A stretch of DNA of 28,830 nucleotides from JAVVXB01 sp036651815 (GTDB lineage: Bacteria; Bacillota; Clostridia; Christensenellales; CAG-138): contig JAVVXB010000036.1 in assembly GCA_036651815.1 (NCBI GenBank), positions 1 through 28,830 on the forward strand, read 5' to 3'. The notes under the pieces were generated by a model. The model saw nothing but the letters and a program-made list of their open reading frames with translations. It was not told the origin of the DNA and ran no database searches. Position numbers and translations under genes: made by a program. The stretch's first letter is position 1; every line of letters begins with the position of its first letter. This document shows positions 15,782 to 23,763 of the stretch, in pieces.

Positions 15782-16363
15782 TGAGTGCGCAGTGCGGGGC
15801 ACGATCTAACCAACTGACGAATGAAACCCAAACATGTAGATTCATATCCAATCATGCAGCTATTATAAATTAAGCGGCTCCATATGTCATTACCACGCAT
15901 GAAAACGGGGGGCTTGCTTTTTTGTTCTATAAACCCTTGCTGCCTACTAGCGTCTAAAGTCGATACTTGCACGGTGTTGAAGCTGCCATGTATATCTGCG
16001 TACTCTTTCACACTTAGTTTGTTAATTGCTTGATCGCGTTATTCCTGTTTGCGGATATACCTGGCTATTGCTGCAACGTTTAGGCCAACTGTACTTACAT
16101 AATAGTCCTCCGAAAAGAAGTGCCTGCTCTCCAAACAATCCTTTTATTCGCGCCAAACTGTTTTCCTTTTAGCCATAGAACCATCTTTCCTACATAGTAG
16201 TCTGAACAGCGCTATTGTAGCCAAAAGGTGGTTCTAGTGGTATAAATTTCTGTCGCGCACCCGTGCAGCTGGTGAATTGCCGTGCCATCTTCGGCAACAC
16301 TGGCTGAAGTCATTATTACAAGATGCAATTTCAATCGAATCGCTTAGTATGAACTGTTTGCCC
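15782..16363. other. Gene-poor stretch containing an insertion-sequence remnant
   Basis: No intact gene is supported between the HTH/LiaF-like gene and the zinc-ribbon gene. The middle (about 15990-16190, minus strand) carries a broken IS200/IS605 TnpA. I recognise nothing in 15782-15985 or 16200-16363; open frames there (for example minus-strand 15772-16011) mostly continue or flank the dead TnpA frame. Confidence 0.6.
15985..16190 (-). pseudogene. tnpA: Remnant of an IS200/IS605-family TnpA transposase
   Basis: Read on the minus strand from 16176, the frame gives a stretch containing RHFFSEDYYVSTVGLN, then AAIARYIRKQE, a stop, and RDQAINKLSVKEYAD. This matches the C-terminal part of IS200-type TnpA (family pattern: FWSRGYYVSTVG, YIRNQE, LSVKEYEDPF). 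Two in-frame TAA stops interrupt it, and WLKGKQFG, corresponding to the preceding LKGKS segment, lies in another frame from 16184, indicating a frameshift. The N-terminal half with the HUH histidines is not recognisable. It is a decayed mobile element and no TnpB is nearby. Confidence 0.75.
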
Positions 16364-16573
16364 TCATAGCAAATCATCGGTTGATTCCCGTTCGCTATCA
16401 TACTGTTCACGCTGCAGCGCAAGATTCTGCAACCCATCTCTGGTGAGCGGTTGCTGAGACGTACCCATGCAAGCATTACAGGTTGTAAAACAATCGGGGC
16501 AAATGCAGCGAGAAAACGTTCCTTTTTCGTCTTGTACCATATAGGTACCGCAATTCTGGCATGTACAGCGCAT
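16364..16573 (-). CDS. Small eight-cysteine zinc-ribbon protein
   Basis: A 69-residue protein whose N-terminal half holds eight cysteines (C3, C5, C8, C23, C25, C28, C32, C35), arranged CxCxxC and CxCxxCxxxCxxC, consistent with one or two bound zinc ions. The C-terminal half is polar and helical (QREQYDSERESTDD). AAGGAG 6 nt before ATG 16573 is a strong ribosome binding site, and a predicted extended -10 promoter lies at 16610-16618, so the gene appears real despite its size. It diverges from the secreted-protein gene at 16652. Function unknown. Confidence 0.7.
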   Translation of the reverse strand: MRCTCQNCGTYMVQDEKGTFSRCICPDCFTTCNACMGTSQQPLTRDGLQNLALQREQYDSERESTDDLL

Positions 16574-16609
16574 ACATTTTCTTCTCCTTCACCATCGTTT
16601 GCTTCATAA

Positions 16610-16642
16610 AGTATAGCACGCATACAATGACTGTGCTATACT
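16610..16642. promoter_or_regulatory. Palindromic divergent promoter with two extended -10 boxes
   Basis: A 9-bp perfect inverted repeat (GTATAGCAC at 16611-16619, GTGCTATAC at 16633-16641) separated by 13 nt. Each arm contains TGCTATACT, an extended -10 element, pointing outward: plus-strand TATACT at 16637-16642 towards the secreted protein and minus-strand TATACT at 16610-16615 towards the zinc-ribbon gene. The symmetry could also serve as an operator. No consensus -35 is visible, as is common for extended -10 promoters. Confidence 0.55.
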
Positions 16643-16651
16643 GTTATGCAT

Positions 16652-17401
16652 ATGAAAAAAGCGCTTTGCTCCGTCTTCATAGTAACGGCCATGCTTTGCG
16701 TAAGCTATGTTGCATTCGCGGAGGATGTACCGGTTTCACTGCTGGACACAACCGATACGGTATTGCGTACCCAGATCCGTCTAAGCGATCTCGGCTATGA
16801 TTCTGACTCCATTCGTGGCGTGCTGGATGAAGCTGCGGTTGCCGCACTTTCGGCTTGCCGTAAACGCAATTATTTAAGCGATGTTTCTGTTGTTCCAGAA
16901 AGTATGTTTCAACCACTTGTTGCACCAGTTCCTTATGGTGGAACTGGAACGTTTGCCCGTTCTGGCGGCGGCGTTGCCATTATTGGAGTGCCGATGACGT
17001 GGGAAGAAGCGAAGGCCAAGTTTGTCATTGGCACGTCTTACTCCGTCACTTCTTGCTATACCGGAATTGTTTTTCATCTGCGGTATCAAGGAGGGGATGT
17101 GCATGCGGATATGACCCCCGTTATCGAGTGGGATGAAGCCACAATACTTGGATTGTTTGGCGATGTGAATAACTATGCCAAACAGCCGATTGTTATCGAT
17201 GTGGATCACACGCGCATTGCAGCTTCTCTTCAGGTGAATCTGCATGAGGAAATGAACGATGCGGAAGCAAGGCATTGTTGCATTTTTTTCACCGGCTCCG
17301 TTTCAGGAATCAATGGCATAACCGATATTGATCATGTTGAGATGATTCATATTGCATCTGGCCAGGAGAATAAGCTAAATATAACCGTACCAACTGCTTG
17401 A
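16652..17401 (+). CDS. Secreted protein with peptidoglycan-binding-like N-terminus
   Basis: A 249-residue exported protein with a signal peptide ending near AFA (residue 23), so it acts outside the membrane. Residues about 37-75 (TQIRLSDLGYDSDSIRGVLDE) resemble a peptidoglycan-binding repeat. The C-terminal part (YSVTSCYTGIVFHLRYQGG, HADMTPV, RIAASLQVNL, HCCIFFTGS, DIDHVEMI) resembles an uncharacterised domain common in clostridial secreted proteins, often next to cell-wall-binding modules, with conserved histidines and acidic residues that suggest metal or catalytic function. I know no established activity. ATG 16652 gives the cleaner signal peptide; ATG 16646 is in frame two codons upstream. 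There is no Shine-Dalgarno, and the -10 box ends 9 nt before ATG 16652. Confidence 0.78.
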   Translation: MKKALCSVFIVTAMLCVSYVAFAEDVPVSLLDTTDTVLRTQIRLSDLGYDSDSIRGVLDEAAVAALSACRKRNYLSDVSVVPESMFQPLVAPVPYGGTGTFARSGGGVAIIGVPMTWEEAKAKFVIGTSYSVTSCYTGIVFHLRYQGGDVHADMTPVIEWDEATILGLFGDVNNYAKQPIVIDVDHTRIAASLQVNLHEEMNDAEARHCCIFFTGSVSGINGITDIDHVEMIHIASGQENKLNITVPTA

Positions 17402-17422
17402 TGGATTAGTAGAGGGTTACAA

Positions 17423-17463
17423 TCAGCGGGACGCTGATCACGCAACGGTGATGAGTCCTTTTT
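17423..17463 (+). terminator. Possible terminator after the secreted-protein gene
   Basis: Two adjacent small hairpins, TCAGCG-GGA-CGCTGA (17423-17437) and ATCAC-GCAACG-GTGAT (17437-17452), are followed by GAGTCCTTTTT. The structure lies 20 nt past the stop codon. The T run is offset from the second stem, so efficiency is uncertain. Confidence 0.4.
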
Positions 17464-17642
17464 ATGCATGAACAAAATAGTAGGATGCAACTATTCATAT
17501 GATAGATTGTCAGGCCAAGTGGATCTGTAGGAAATCTATTCCTATTCCGTATTGTCATCTGCTGGATTTTTTGCAATTGTTATTGTATAATGAAACAAAT
17601 TTGAGAAATAATTTTGTTTAAAAAGGGAGACGGGATCATTTC

Positions 17643-18113
17643 ATGGCAATACCGACCGACCAATTGCAGATGGAATCTAAAATAACAAGCGATATGCGTG
17701 AACTTTTTGCAGCTATTCCTGATTCCGTGTATGGAATGCTACATCCGCGTCTTGTTGCATGCAACTTTAACAGTCGAACGTTAGAAGTTATCGTGATGAC
17801 AACCGCTTGGATGCGTAATATCAATCAGGTGGTACATGGAGGAGTGATCGCAACTGCTCTTGATAATATCGGTGGACTGCTCGCTTGCTGCTTTTCAACT
17901 TCTGGGATGGTTGCTCCAACGGTGAGTTTACAGATTTCCTATCAACATGCAATACCAATTGATGCAGAACTGCATGTGCGCGCCTATCTGGTGCACAATG
18001 GCCAGCATCTCATTCATGTTCGAACAGAAGCGTTTATCCTTTCTGATGGGGAAGAACGCATGTGCGCGTCTGGTGCCGCAGTGCATTACAATGTACCAGC
18101 AGAAAGGATTTAG
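17643..18113 (+). CDS. PaaI-family hotdog-fold thioesterase
   Basis: A 156-residue protein of the 4HBT hotdog superfamily, which hydrolyses acyl-CoA thioesters in the cytoplasm. The family motif VVHGGVIATALDNIGG (63-78) is present, with H65-G66-G67 and the acidic D74 in the usual positions, followed by TVSLQISYQHAIPIDAELHVRA. Substrate is not predictable. TATAAT at 17586-17591 is a plausible -10, and a GGGAG-type ribosome binding site precedes ATG 17643. The next gene begins at the base after its TAG stop, so the two form an operon. Confidence 0.85.
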   Translation: MAIPTDQLQMESKITSDMRELFAAIPDSVYGMLHPRLVACNFNSRTLEVIVMTTAWMRNINQVVHGGVIATALDNIGGLLACCFSTSGMVAPTVSLQISYQHAIPIDAELHVRAYLVHNGQHLIHVRTEAFILSDGEERMCASGAAVHYNVPAERI

Positions 18114-18566
18114 ATGACAAAACAAGAATTAGCTGCCGGTTATTTTCGGCAAGGGTATAACTGCTCGCAGGCGGTGCTGTTGGCATTCGCAGATGAAGTG
18201 GATCTAACAAAGGATCGCGCGGCCATGCTGAGCTCTTCCTTTGGCGGAGGTATGGGTAGGTTACGGGAGGTCTGCGGGGCTGTTAGCGCAATGTTTATGA
18301 TCGCTGGGCTTTTAGATGGATATACGAATCCTACAGTTGGCGCAGAAAAAAACGCGCATTATCAGCGCATCCGTGATCTAGCGCAAGCGTTTCGGGATAA
18401 AGAGGGCTCTATCATCTGCCGTGAACTATTAAAGAATACGCCAAAGAGCAAGGACAGCGTACCCGAAGCACGCACTGAGCAGTATTACGCCATACGACCC
18501 TGCGAAAGATATGTTCAGGATGCGGCATCCATCGTAGAAGCGTACCTCTCTGAACGCAATAATTGA
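18114..18566 (+). CDS. C_GCAxxG_C_C family protein
   Basis: A 150-residue protein of the family named for its conserved cysteine pattern. Here the cysteines are C17 (NCSQAV), C54 (FGGGMGRLREVCGAVSAM), C102 (SIICRELL) and C130 (RPCERYVQDAA). Members are thought to bind a metal or redox cofactor; some lie next to redox genes, but no activity is firmly established. It starts immediately after the thioesterase stop and is almost certainly cotranscribed with it. Length is typical. Confidence 0.85.
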   Translation: MTKQELAAGYFRQGYNCSQAVLLAFADEVDLTKDRAAMLSSSFGGGMGRLREVCGAVSAMFMIAGLLDGYTNPTVGAEKNAHYQRIRDLAQAFRDKEGSIICRELLKNTPKSKDSVPEARTEQYYAIRPCERYVQDAASIVEAYLSERNN

Positions 18567-18678
18567 ATATAGCGCAATCGATTGTTACGGAGGCTCCGTG
18601 GCCGACTTGGCTTTTGCAAATGCAAACGGAAATTGGTAGGAATTAGGATCAGCAATCATAATTGATGCAACAGTTAGG

Positions 18679-19632
18679 TTAATCGCCCAATCGAATTTCG
18701 ATTTCTGCTAAGGATGGCATGGCGGGTATTCCACCGCGATGCTCTATGCAGAGGGAAGCGGCAGCATTGCCAAATCGAGCACAATCGGCTGCGATTTCCA
18801 CGGTGAGACCTTCCAAACTTCCACCATGTTTGAGAAATGAATAGAGGAATGCGCCAAAAAATGCGTCTCCCGCACCTGTGGTATCCACTGCATGAACAGA
18901 AAAACCAGGAATATTGCGGAATTCATTCCCAACTCGTACAAGCGCGCCTTTGCTGCCAAGCGTAATGGCCACGGCTTTTACGCCCGCGTCAACCAGTAGT
19001 TTTGATGCAAGTACGGGGTCGTGTTCGCCAGTCAACAGAACTGTTTCCTCATCGGATAGTTTCATGAGGTCAGCAGTTTGAATCAAAGAACGCATGAAGA
19101 ACATAGCTTCGTCTGGATGTTTCCATAGAGATGCACGGTAATTTGGGTCATAAGAAATCAGAGCGCCGGCGTTTTTCGCGATTTCGATGGCACGCAATGT
19201 TGCACTGCGGGAAGGTTCCTGTGTGAGCGAGAGAGAGCCGGTATGGAATATTTTTGTGTGGACAAGCAGCGTACGGTCAAGTTCATCTACCGTAAGACAG
19301 GCATCCGCGCCCGGTTTCCGTGCAAAGGAAAACTCCCGTTCTCCGGTCTTTCCAAGTGCAACAAAGGCAAGCGTTGTAAATACTGAATCATCTACAACCA
19401 GCGCGTGCATATCAACACCTGCCAGTGACATGGCGGTTTTCAAAAAAATACCGTGCATATCGTTGCCCACTTTACCGATGAAGGCAGTTTTTGCACCGCA
19501 GCGTGAGGCTGCGCAGACAAGGTTTGTAACTGCGCCGCCTGCGTTTTGCTCAAACAGGCGCATGCCGGATGCAGAGATACCACTCTCAGTAAAGTCGACC
19601 AGTAGTTCGCCTAGCGAAACAATGTCAAACAT
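18679..19632 (-). CDS. PfkB-family carbohydrate kinase (fructokinase-like)
   Basis: A 317-residue cytoplasmic sugar kinase of the ribokinase/PfkB family. It begins MFDIVSLGELLVDF, has the N-terminal signature AGGAVTNLVCAASRCGAKTAFIG continuing into GKVGND, and carries the catalytic DTTGAGDAFFGAF loop with its base aspartate. Overall pattern is closest to bacterial fructokinases (ScrK-like), but ribose, 2-keto-3-deoxygluconate or another sugar cannot be excluded. ATG 19632 is chosen because GGAGG lies 8 nt before it; the frame is open upstream without homology. A terminator at 19744-19783 separates it from the sugar ABC operon, so it has its own promoter; TATAAT at about 70 nt upstream on the minus strand is a candidate -10. 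Confidence 0.88.
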   Translation of the reverse strand: MFDIVSLGELLVDFTESGISASGMRLFEQNAGGAVTNLVCAASRCGAKTAFIGKVGNDMHGIFLKTAMSLAGVDMHALVVDDSVFTTLAFVALGKTGEREFSFARKPGADACLTVDELDRTLLVHTKIFHTGSLSLTQEPSRSATLRAIEIAKNAGALISYDPNYRASLWKHPDEAMFFMRSLIQTADLMKLSDEETVLLTGEHDPVLASKLLVDAGVKAVAITLGSKGALVRVGNEFRNIPGFSVHAVDTTGAGDAFFGAFLYSFLKHGGSLEGLTVEIAADCARFGNAAASLCIEHRGGIPAMPSLAEIEIRLGD

Positions 19633-19743
19633 GGCTGATTCCTCCAACAAGACGAAGTCAATATTATTATAACATACTTGGGATTTTATCATCAGCAAAT
19701 TTATCAGGATTCATTTGCAGGATCAAATTGCTCCAAGCAGAGC

Positions 19744-19783
19744 AAAAAAAAGGGGATGCCACATTGCTGTGGAATCCCCTTTT
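19744..19783 (-). terminator. Strong intrinsic terminator of the sugar ABC operon
   Basis: On the minus strand a long stem (AAAAGGGGATTCCACA pairing with TGTGGCATCCCCTTTT, one mismatch) closes a 4-nt loop and runs into eight Ts. It begins about 15 nt after the solute-binding protein stop codon and isolates the importer operon from the downstream PfkB kinase. Confidence 0.92.
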
Positions 19784-19797
19784 CATTGGATCGATTA

Positions 19798-20937
19798 TTA
19801 ATCGTAAACGAGCAGGGCGATCTCAGGCTTATCGATGTTCTCAGCGTTGTACCACTGCGCACCAGTATCGACGTCCGCAACGGTTTCACCATTGGCGGCT
19901 TTGACAGCCAAATCAACGGCTTTGTAACCGATTTGATATGGATCCTGTGTGACGGAGCCATAGAACCAGCCCTTACGAACTGCGTTCTTCTGGTTGGCAC
20001 CAGCATCAAAGCCAGCGACGACGATATCTGCGTACTTGCCGCCATCAGCCAGGTCTTCACCATCAGCGGTAGCAGACAGGAAACCAGTGACTGCGCCTTC
20101 ATTGGAGCAGAAGACGGCGATTAAGCCCTTTGTGCCAAGCAGACTGTTGGAGGAAGTTTGCAGGGCGGTTGCTTCGGTGGTGGCAGAAATCTCAACCTTG
20201 ATGATGATGCTCGCGCCTTCGGCCTTAGATTCCCACTTGGTGTGACCTTCGACGGAAACGGTGCCATACTGGCTGGCAATTTCCTTCATCTTGTTAACAA
20301 AACCGGTTGTTCTGCCGGTCACGGATGCGGAGACGGCATCCTGAGATAGACAACCGATGACAACGGGCTTGTCCGCGGTAGCGGCCTTCATCTTTTCAAC
20401 GAGCGTCTCGTTCTCGCCAAACTTCTGAGCGGCGAGTGCAGCGGCGTTTTCGTTATTGGTGGAGGCAGTTGCCTTCACAGCACCGGTCGTATCATCCGGA
20501 ACGCCGGAGTCAAAACCGATGACGGGGATCTTCTTTTCAGCGCACTCCTGAAGGATTTCGGTGACAGCCTCAGTGGAGAGGGCAGCTAGCGCAAGAGCTT
20601 TCGGGTTCTTTGCCAGTTCGTTCTTAACCATGTTGACCTGTACGTCAATATCGGTTTCAGAGGCAGGACCGTCAAAATAAATATCAACATTCAAATCGGC
20701 AGCGGCGGCTTCGGCACCGGTTTTAACGGCTTGCCAAAATTGATGCTGGAAACCCTTTGCCATCACGGGGATATACATTTTCTCCGCAGGGGCTTCTTCG
20801 GGAGCGGCAGTTGCTTCTTCCGTGGTGGGTTCTTCTGCTACGGGCGCTTCCGTAGCTTCGGGAGCGGCAGGTGTGGCGCATGCAAACATGCTGAACACCA
20901 TCGCCAGAGTCAGAATGAATACGACTACTTTTTTCAT
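19798..20937 (-). CDS. Sugar ABC transporter substrate-binding lipoprotein (RbsB-like)
   Basis: A 379-residue periplasmic-binding-protein type 1 family member anchored as a lipoprotein. The signal MKKVVVFILTLAMVFSMFAC ends in the lipidated cysteine, followed by an Ala/Pro/Glu/Thr-rich linker (to about residue 52). The ligand domain has IPVMAKGFQHQFWQAVKTG, LALAALSTEAVTEILQE, IPVIGFDSG, IAVFCSNEGAVTGFL, VVAGFDAG and GSVTQDPYQIGYKAV, all RbsB-like. ATG 20937 is chosen over an upstream in-frame codon because AAGGAGG precedes it by 7 nt. Last gene of the A-C-B importer operon, 54 nt after the permease. Context predicts L-fucose or a related sugar as ligand, which the sequence alone does not prove. 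Confidence 0.93.
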   Translation of the reverse strand: MKKVVVFILTLAMVFSMFACATPAAPEATEAPVAEEPTTEEATAAPEEAPAEKMYIPVMAKGFQHQFWQAVKTGAEAAAADLNVDIYFDGPASETDIDVQVNMVKNELAKNPKALALAALSTEAVTEILQECAEKKIPVIGFDSGVPDDTTGAVKATASTNNENAAALAAQKFGENETLVEKMKAATADKPVVIGCLSQDAVSASVTGRTTGFVNKMKEIASQYGTVSVEGHTKWESKAEGASIIIKVEISATTEATALQTSSNSLLGTKGLIAVFCSNEGAVTGFLSATADGEDLADGGKYADIVVAGFDAGANQKNAVRKGWFYGSVTQDPYQIGYKAVDLAVKAANGETVADVDTGAQWYNAENIDKPEIALLVYD

Positions 20938-20991
20938 GATAGATCCTCCTTTTTTATTCAGCACGGCCTAACGGCCGAATGCTTGCTCCAG

Positions 20992-21999
20992 TTAGTTCTT
21001 TTTAACGCGGTTTGCAGCCCTGGTGCGCTGAATATCCAGCAACACGGCGCCGATTACGACCGCACCAGTGAAGAACGTTTGCCAAGGTGCTTGCAGTCCG
21101 CAAGCAGAAAGCCCATTTTTCAATACCGACATAATGAATACACCAATGAGTGTGCCAACCATGGTGCCAGAACCACCAGACATGGAAGTTCCACCAATGA
21201 CAACACCAGCAATGGCATTGAGTTCCTGACCGTTTCCGGTTCCGGGCGTTATGGTTGTGTAAGCAGCAGCATAGAAGATGCCAGCCAAGCCGGAGAATGC
21301 GCCGCAGGCAGTGTAGACAAGCACTTTCCATTTGTCTACATTGATACCGGAAAGACGCGCAGCTTCTTCATTAGAGCCAATGGCAAAGGTGTAGCGTCCA
21401 AATTTTGTTTTATGAAGCAAAAGAGCGGCAACTGCAAAGAGTGCAAGTAACCACAATGCACCTACGGGGAAACCGTTTAACTTCAAGTCACCAAGATTGA
21501 AGGAGTATCGGATAAAAACTTTTTTGAACCAGCCGCCAATTTCAGCTGTTGCTGTCGGCCAAGTCTGAGATTGTACCTTTGTAAGAATGGAACCAAATCC
21601 CTGAGACATCATCATGGTACCAAGCGTGGCAATAAACGGCGGAAGCTTGAGCTTGGCAATCAGCAATCCGTTGATGAAGCCAAACAGCGTACCAACAAAA
21701 ACCGTAGCCAGCAATGCGGCTGCTAGCGGCCAATTCAGTGCCTTGAACGTATAGGCGCCAAGCAAAGCGGAACACATCATAACCGTACCGATTGAAAGAT
21801 CGATGCCACCGGTGATGATGACAAACGTGACGCCAAAAGCCATAAAGCCGATGTAATAGCTGGATTCCAAGATGTTCTTTAGCATATCCGTGGAAAAGAA
21901 ATTATTTCCGAAGATTGAAAAGAACACATAAAGGATGATCAGCGCGACCGGCGCCAAAAGTTTTTGCAGACTGATCTTTCTGCTTTCCAATGCTTCCAT
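20992..21999 (-). CDS. Sugar ABC transporter permease (RbsC-like)
   Basis: A 335-residue integral membrane protein of the ribose/xylose/branched-chain permease family with about eight to ten hydrophobic helices. Typical features are GFMAFGVTFVIITGGIDLSIGTVM, PPFIATLGTMMMSQG, the cytoplasmic loop FGRYTFAIGSNEEAARLSGINVD that contacts the ATPase, and GGTSMSGGSGTMVGTLIG. It starts 7 nt after the ATPase stop with a GGGG-containing ribosome binding site inside the upstream 3' end, so the genes are coupled. It should pair as a homodimer with the double ATPase at 22007. Confidence 0.94.
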   Translation of the reverse strand: MEALESRKISLQKLLAPVALIILYVFFSIFGNNFFSTDMLKNILESSYYIGFMAFGVTFVIITGGIDLSIGTVMMCSALLGAYTFKALNWPLAAALLATVFVGTLFGFINGLLIAKLKLPPFIATLGTMMMSQGFGSILTKVQSQTWPTATAEIGGWFKKVFIRYSFNLGDLKLNGFPVGALWLLALFAVAALLLHKTKFGRYTFAIGSNEEAARLSGINVDKWKVLVYTACGAFSGLAGIFYAAAYTTITPGTGNGQELNAIAGVVIGGTSMSGGSGTMVGTLIGVFIMSVLKNGLSACGLQAPWQTFFTGAVVIGAVLLDIQRTRAANRVKKN

Positions 22000-22006
22000 T
22001 GTTGTT

Positions 22007-23506
22007 TTACCCCACTTCTCTCATCGTTGCGTAAGCCATGATTTTTTCCTGGTTTGCATCTTCGATTTTCAGTTCTCCAGTGACTTTTCCTTCGCACATG
22101 ATTACAATACGATCGCTCATGCGCAACAATTCCGGCAACTCAGATGAAATCATAATGATGGACTTTCCTTCCGCCACGAGATTATTCATCAGCTTGTAAA
22201 TTTCACTTTTTGCGCCAACATCAATGCCGCGCGTGGGCTCATCAAAAATTAAAATATCGCAGTTGCGCAGCAACCATTTGGCAATAACAACCTTTTGCTG
22301 ATTGCCGCCCGACAAGCTTTTGATCAACGTATTGACGGTGGGGGTTTTGACGTTGATCATGTCGATGTATTCACTGGCAATTTTTTGGATTTTTTGATCT
22401 TGAACAAAAAGACCGTTGCAGAATTCATCCAGCGTTGGGAGAACGGTATTTTCACTTACCGATAGGCCAAGGCACAAACCAAATAGTTTGCGATCCTCGG
22501 ACAGATAACCAATGCCTGCTTTCACCGCATCCACAGGCGTATTAATCTTAACTGCTTGTCCCTTGATCAGGATTTTACCAGAGTCAATTTTATCCGCACC
22601 AAAGATCAAGCGTGCGGTTTCCGTACGTCCAGCGCCTACGAGACCAGCAAAGCCAAGGATTTCACCTTTTTTTAAATGGAATGAGACATCTGTAACATCG
22701 ATTGAATTGAGCAATTTCACATCTAATACAACCGGTGCATCATCTGGGACGTTCGATTTTGTTTTGGGTTCTTCGTAGATCACGCGACCGACCATCATTT
22801 TGATGATCTGATCCAATGAAACTTGCTGTGTATCGACAGTGTCAACGTACTGACCATCGCGCATTACAGTGATACGATCAGAAATTTGTTTCAGTTCATC
22901 CATCCGGTGAGAGATATAGATGACTCCAACACCTTTGGACTTAATATCTCGAATGAAAGCAAACAGCTCTTGAATTTCCGTATCGGTTAGCGGCGCAGAA
23001 GGCTCGTCCATAATCATGATGCGCGTGTTGGCAAACGAGAGCGCTCTGGCAATTTCAACCATCTGTTGCTTTGCAACGGTTAGTTTCTTTACCGGTGTTG
23101 TTGGCGCAATATGGATACCGAGAGAATTGAGAAGCTCCTGTGCTTTATGATTCTGTTCTTTTTTATTCAGAAACAAGCCGCTCGTAGCTTCCCGACCAAT
23201 GTAAATATTTTCGGCAACGGTAAGATCCTTCATTAGATTCAATTCCTGATGAATGATACAGATGCCCTTATCCTGCGCATCTTTGGGAGAAAGAATTTCG
23301 GTGGGTTTTCCGTATAGCTCAATGCGCCCGCTATCTTTCTGATAAATGCCGGTAAGAATCTTCATCAGGGTTGATTTTCCAGCTCCATTTTCGCCAACGA
23401 GTGCATGCACTTCGCCTGCGAATAAATCAAAATGCACATTGTCAAGCGCATGGACACCGGGGAAGTATTTTTGGATTCCTTGCATGCGAAGAATGATTTC
23501 TGGCAC
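22007..23506 (-). CDS. Sugar ABC transporter ATPase with two ATP-binding domains (RbsA-like)
   Basis: A 499-residue peripheral membrane protein with two tandem ATPase domains, the arrangement of RbsA/MglA. The first domain has Walker A GENGAGKST (38-46), signature region LTVAKQQMVEIARAL and Walker B IMIMDEPSAPLTD. The second has the usual degenerate P-loop GLVGAGRTE, signature LSGGNQQKVVIAKWLL and DILIFDEPTRGID. Start is GTG 23506, with GAGGTG a few nt upstream. It is the first gene of the operon; the promoter and a LacI-type operator lie at 23577-23626. Transcription of the divergent repressor/catabolic operon starts from the same intergenic region. Confidence 0.94.
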   Translation of the reverse strand: MPEIILRMQGIQKYFPGVHALDNVHFDLFAGEVHALVGENGAGKSTLMKILTGIYQKDSGRIELYGKPTEILSPKDAQDKGICIIHQELNLMKDLTVAENIYIGREATSGLFLNKKEQNHKAQELLNSLGIHIAPTTPVKKLTVAKQQMVEIARALSFANTRIMIMDEPSAPLTDTEIQELFAFIRDIKSKGVGVIYISHRMDELKQISDRITVMRDGQYVDTVDTQQVSLDQIIKMMVGRVIYEEPKTKSNVPDDAPVVLDVKLLNSIDVTDVSFHLKKGEILGFAGLVGAGRTETARLIFGADKIDSGKILIKGQAVKINTPVDAVKAGIGYLSEDRKLFGLCLGLSVSENTVLPTLDEFCNGLFVQDQKIQKIASEYIDMINVKTPTVNTLIKSLSGGNQQKVVIAKWLLRNCDILIFDEPTRGIDVGAKSEIYKLMNNLVAEGKSIIMISSELPELLRMSDRIVIMCEGKVTGELKIEDANQEKIMAYATMREVG

Positions 23507-23576
23507 GATATCACCTCAAATTTTATTGATTTGGGCATGTTCGCTAGGAAAAGCACTTGATCCATAAGAATAAGAC

Positions 23577-23588
23577 GCGTAACGTTTC
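23577..23588 (-). promoter_or_regulatory. LacI-family operator at the importer promoter
   Basis: On the minus strand the sequence is GAAACGTTACGC, an imperfect palindrome around AACGTT (GAAAC/GTTAC), the central CG pattern typical of LacI/GalR-family operators. It starts about 9 nt after the -10 box, covering the early transcribed region where a bound repressor would block initiation. The identical word occurs at 23764-23775 facing the other way. Confidence 0.65.
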
Positions 23589-23597
23589 ACTTTCAAA

Positions 23598-23626
23598 AGT
23601 GTATCACATGAAATATTGCAAGTCAA
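23598..23626 (-). promoter_or_regulatory. Promoter of the sugar importer operon
   Basis: On the minus strand TTGACT (23621-23626, 5 of 6 to consensus), a 17-nt spacer and TACACT (23598-23603) preceded by TGA, an extended -10. The transcript would begin near 23591 and run about 85 nt to the GTG start at 23506. Confidence 0.65.
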
Positions 23627-23724
23627 CAGCCTCATAATTGAAAATATAGTAGACTCTTGCAACAAATTAGCAGATTTGATAAAAATATTCTGTATTCTGA
23701 ATAAATAATCGGTGAATCCGTTAC

Positions 23725-23754
23725 TTGACTTTGCGTGGAATACAATGATAAAAT
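23725..23754 (+). promoter_or_regulatory. Promoter of the lacI-fuc operon
   Basis: TTGACT (23725-23730), an 18-nt spacer and TAAAAT (23749-23754) preceded by TGA, an extended -10. Predicted transcription start is near 23761, at the edge of the operator at 23764, leaving a leader of about 80 nt before the repressor gene. Confidence 0.65.
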
Positions 23755-23763
23755 GCATACAGC

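Noticed and set aside
16234..16623. Minus-strand open frame of 129 codons overlapping the zinc-ribbon gene
   Set aside because: It uses a different frame from the cysteine-patterned protein, which has a strong ribosome binding site and promoter; the longer frame has neither.
18591..18603. Small palindrome ACGGAGGCTCCGT after the C_GCAxxG_C_C gene
   Set aside because: Loop too short to form well and no T run follows; not convincing as a terminator.
20731..21450. Plus-strand open frame of 239 codons opposite the binding protein and permease
   Set aside because: Gly/Cys/Ser/Arg-rich low-complexity translation caused by the Ala/Glu/Pro linker of the lipoprotein on the other strand; no ribosome binding site or domain.
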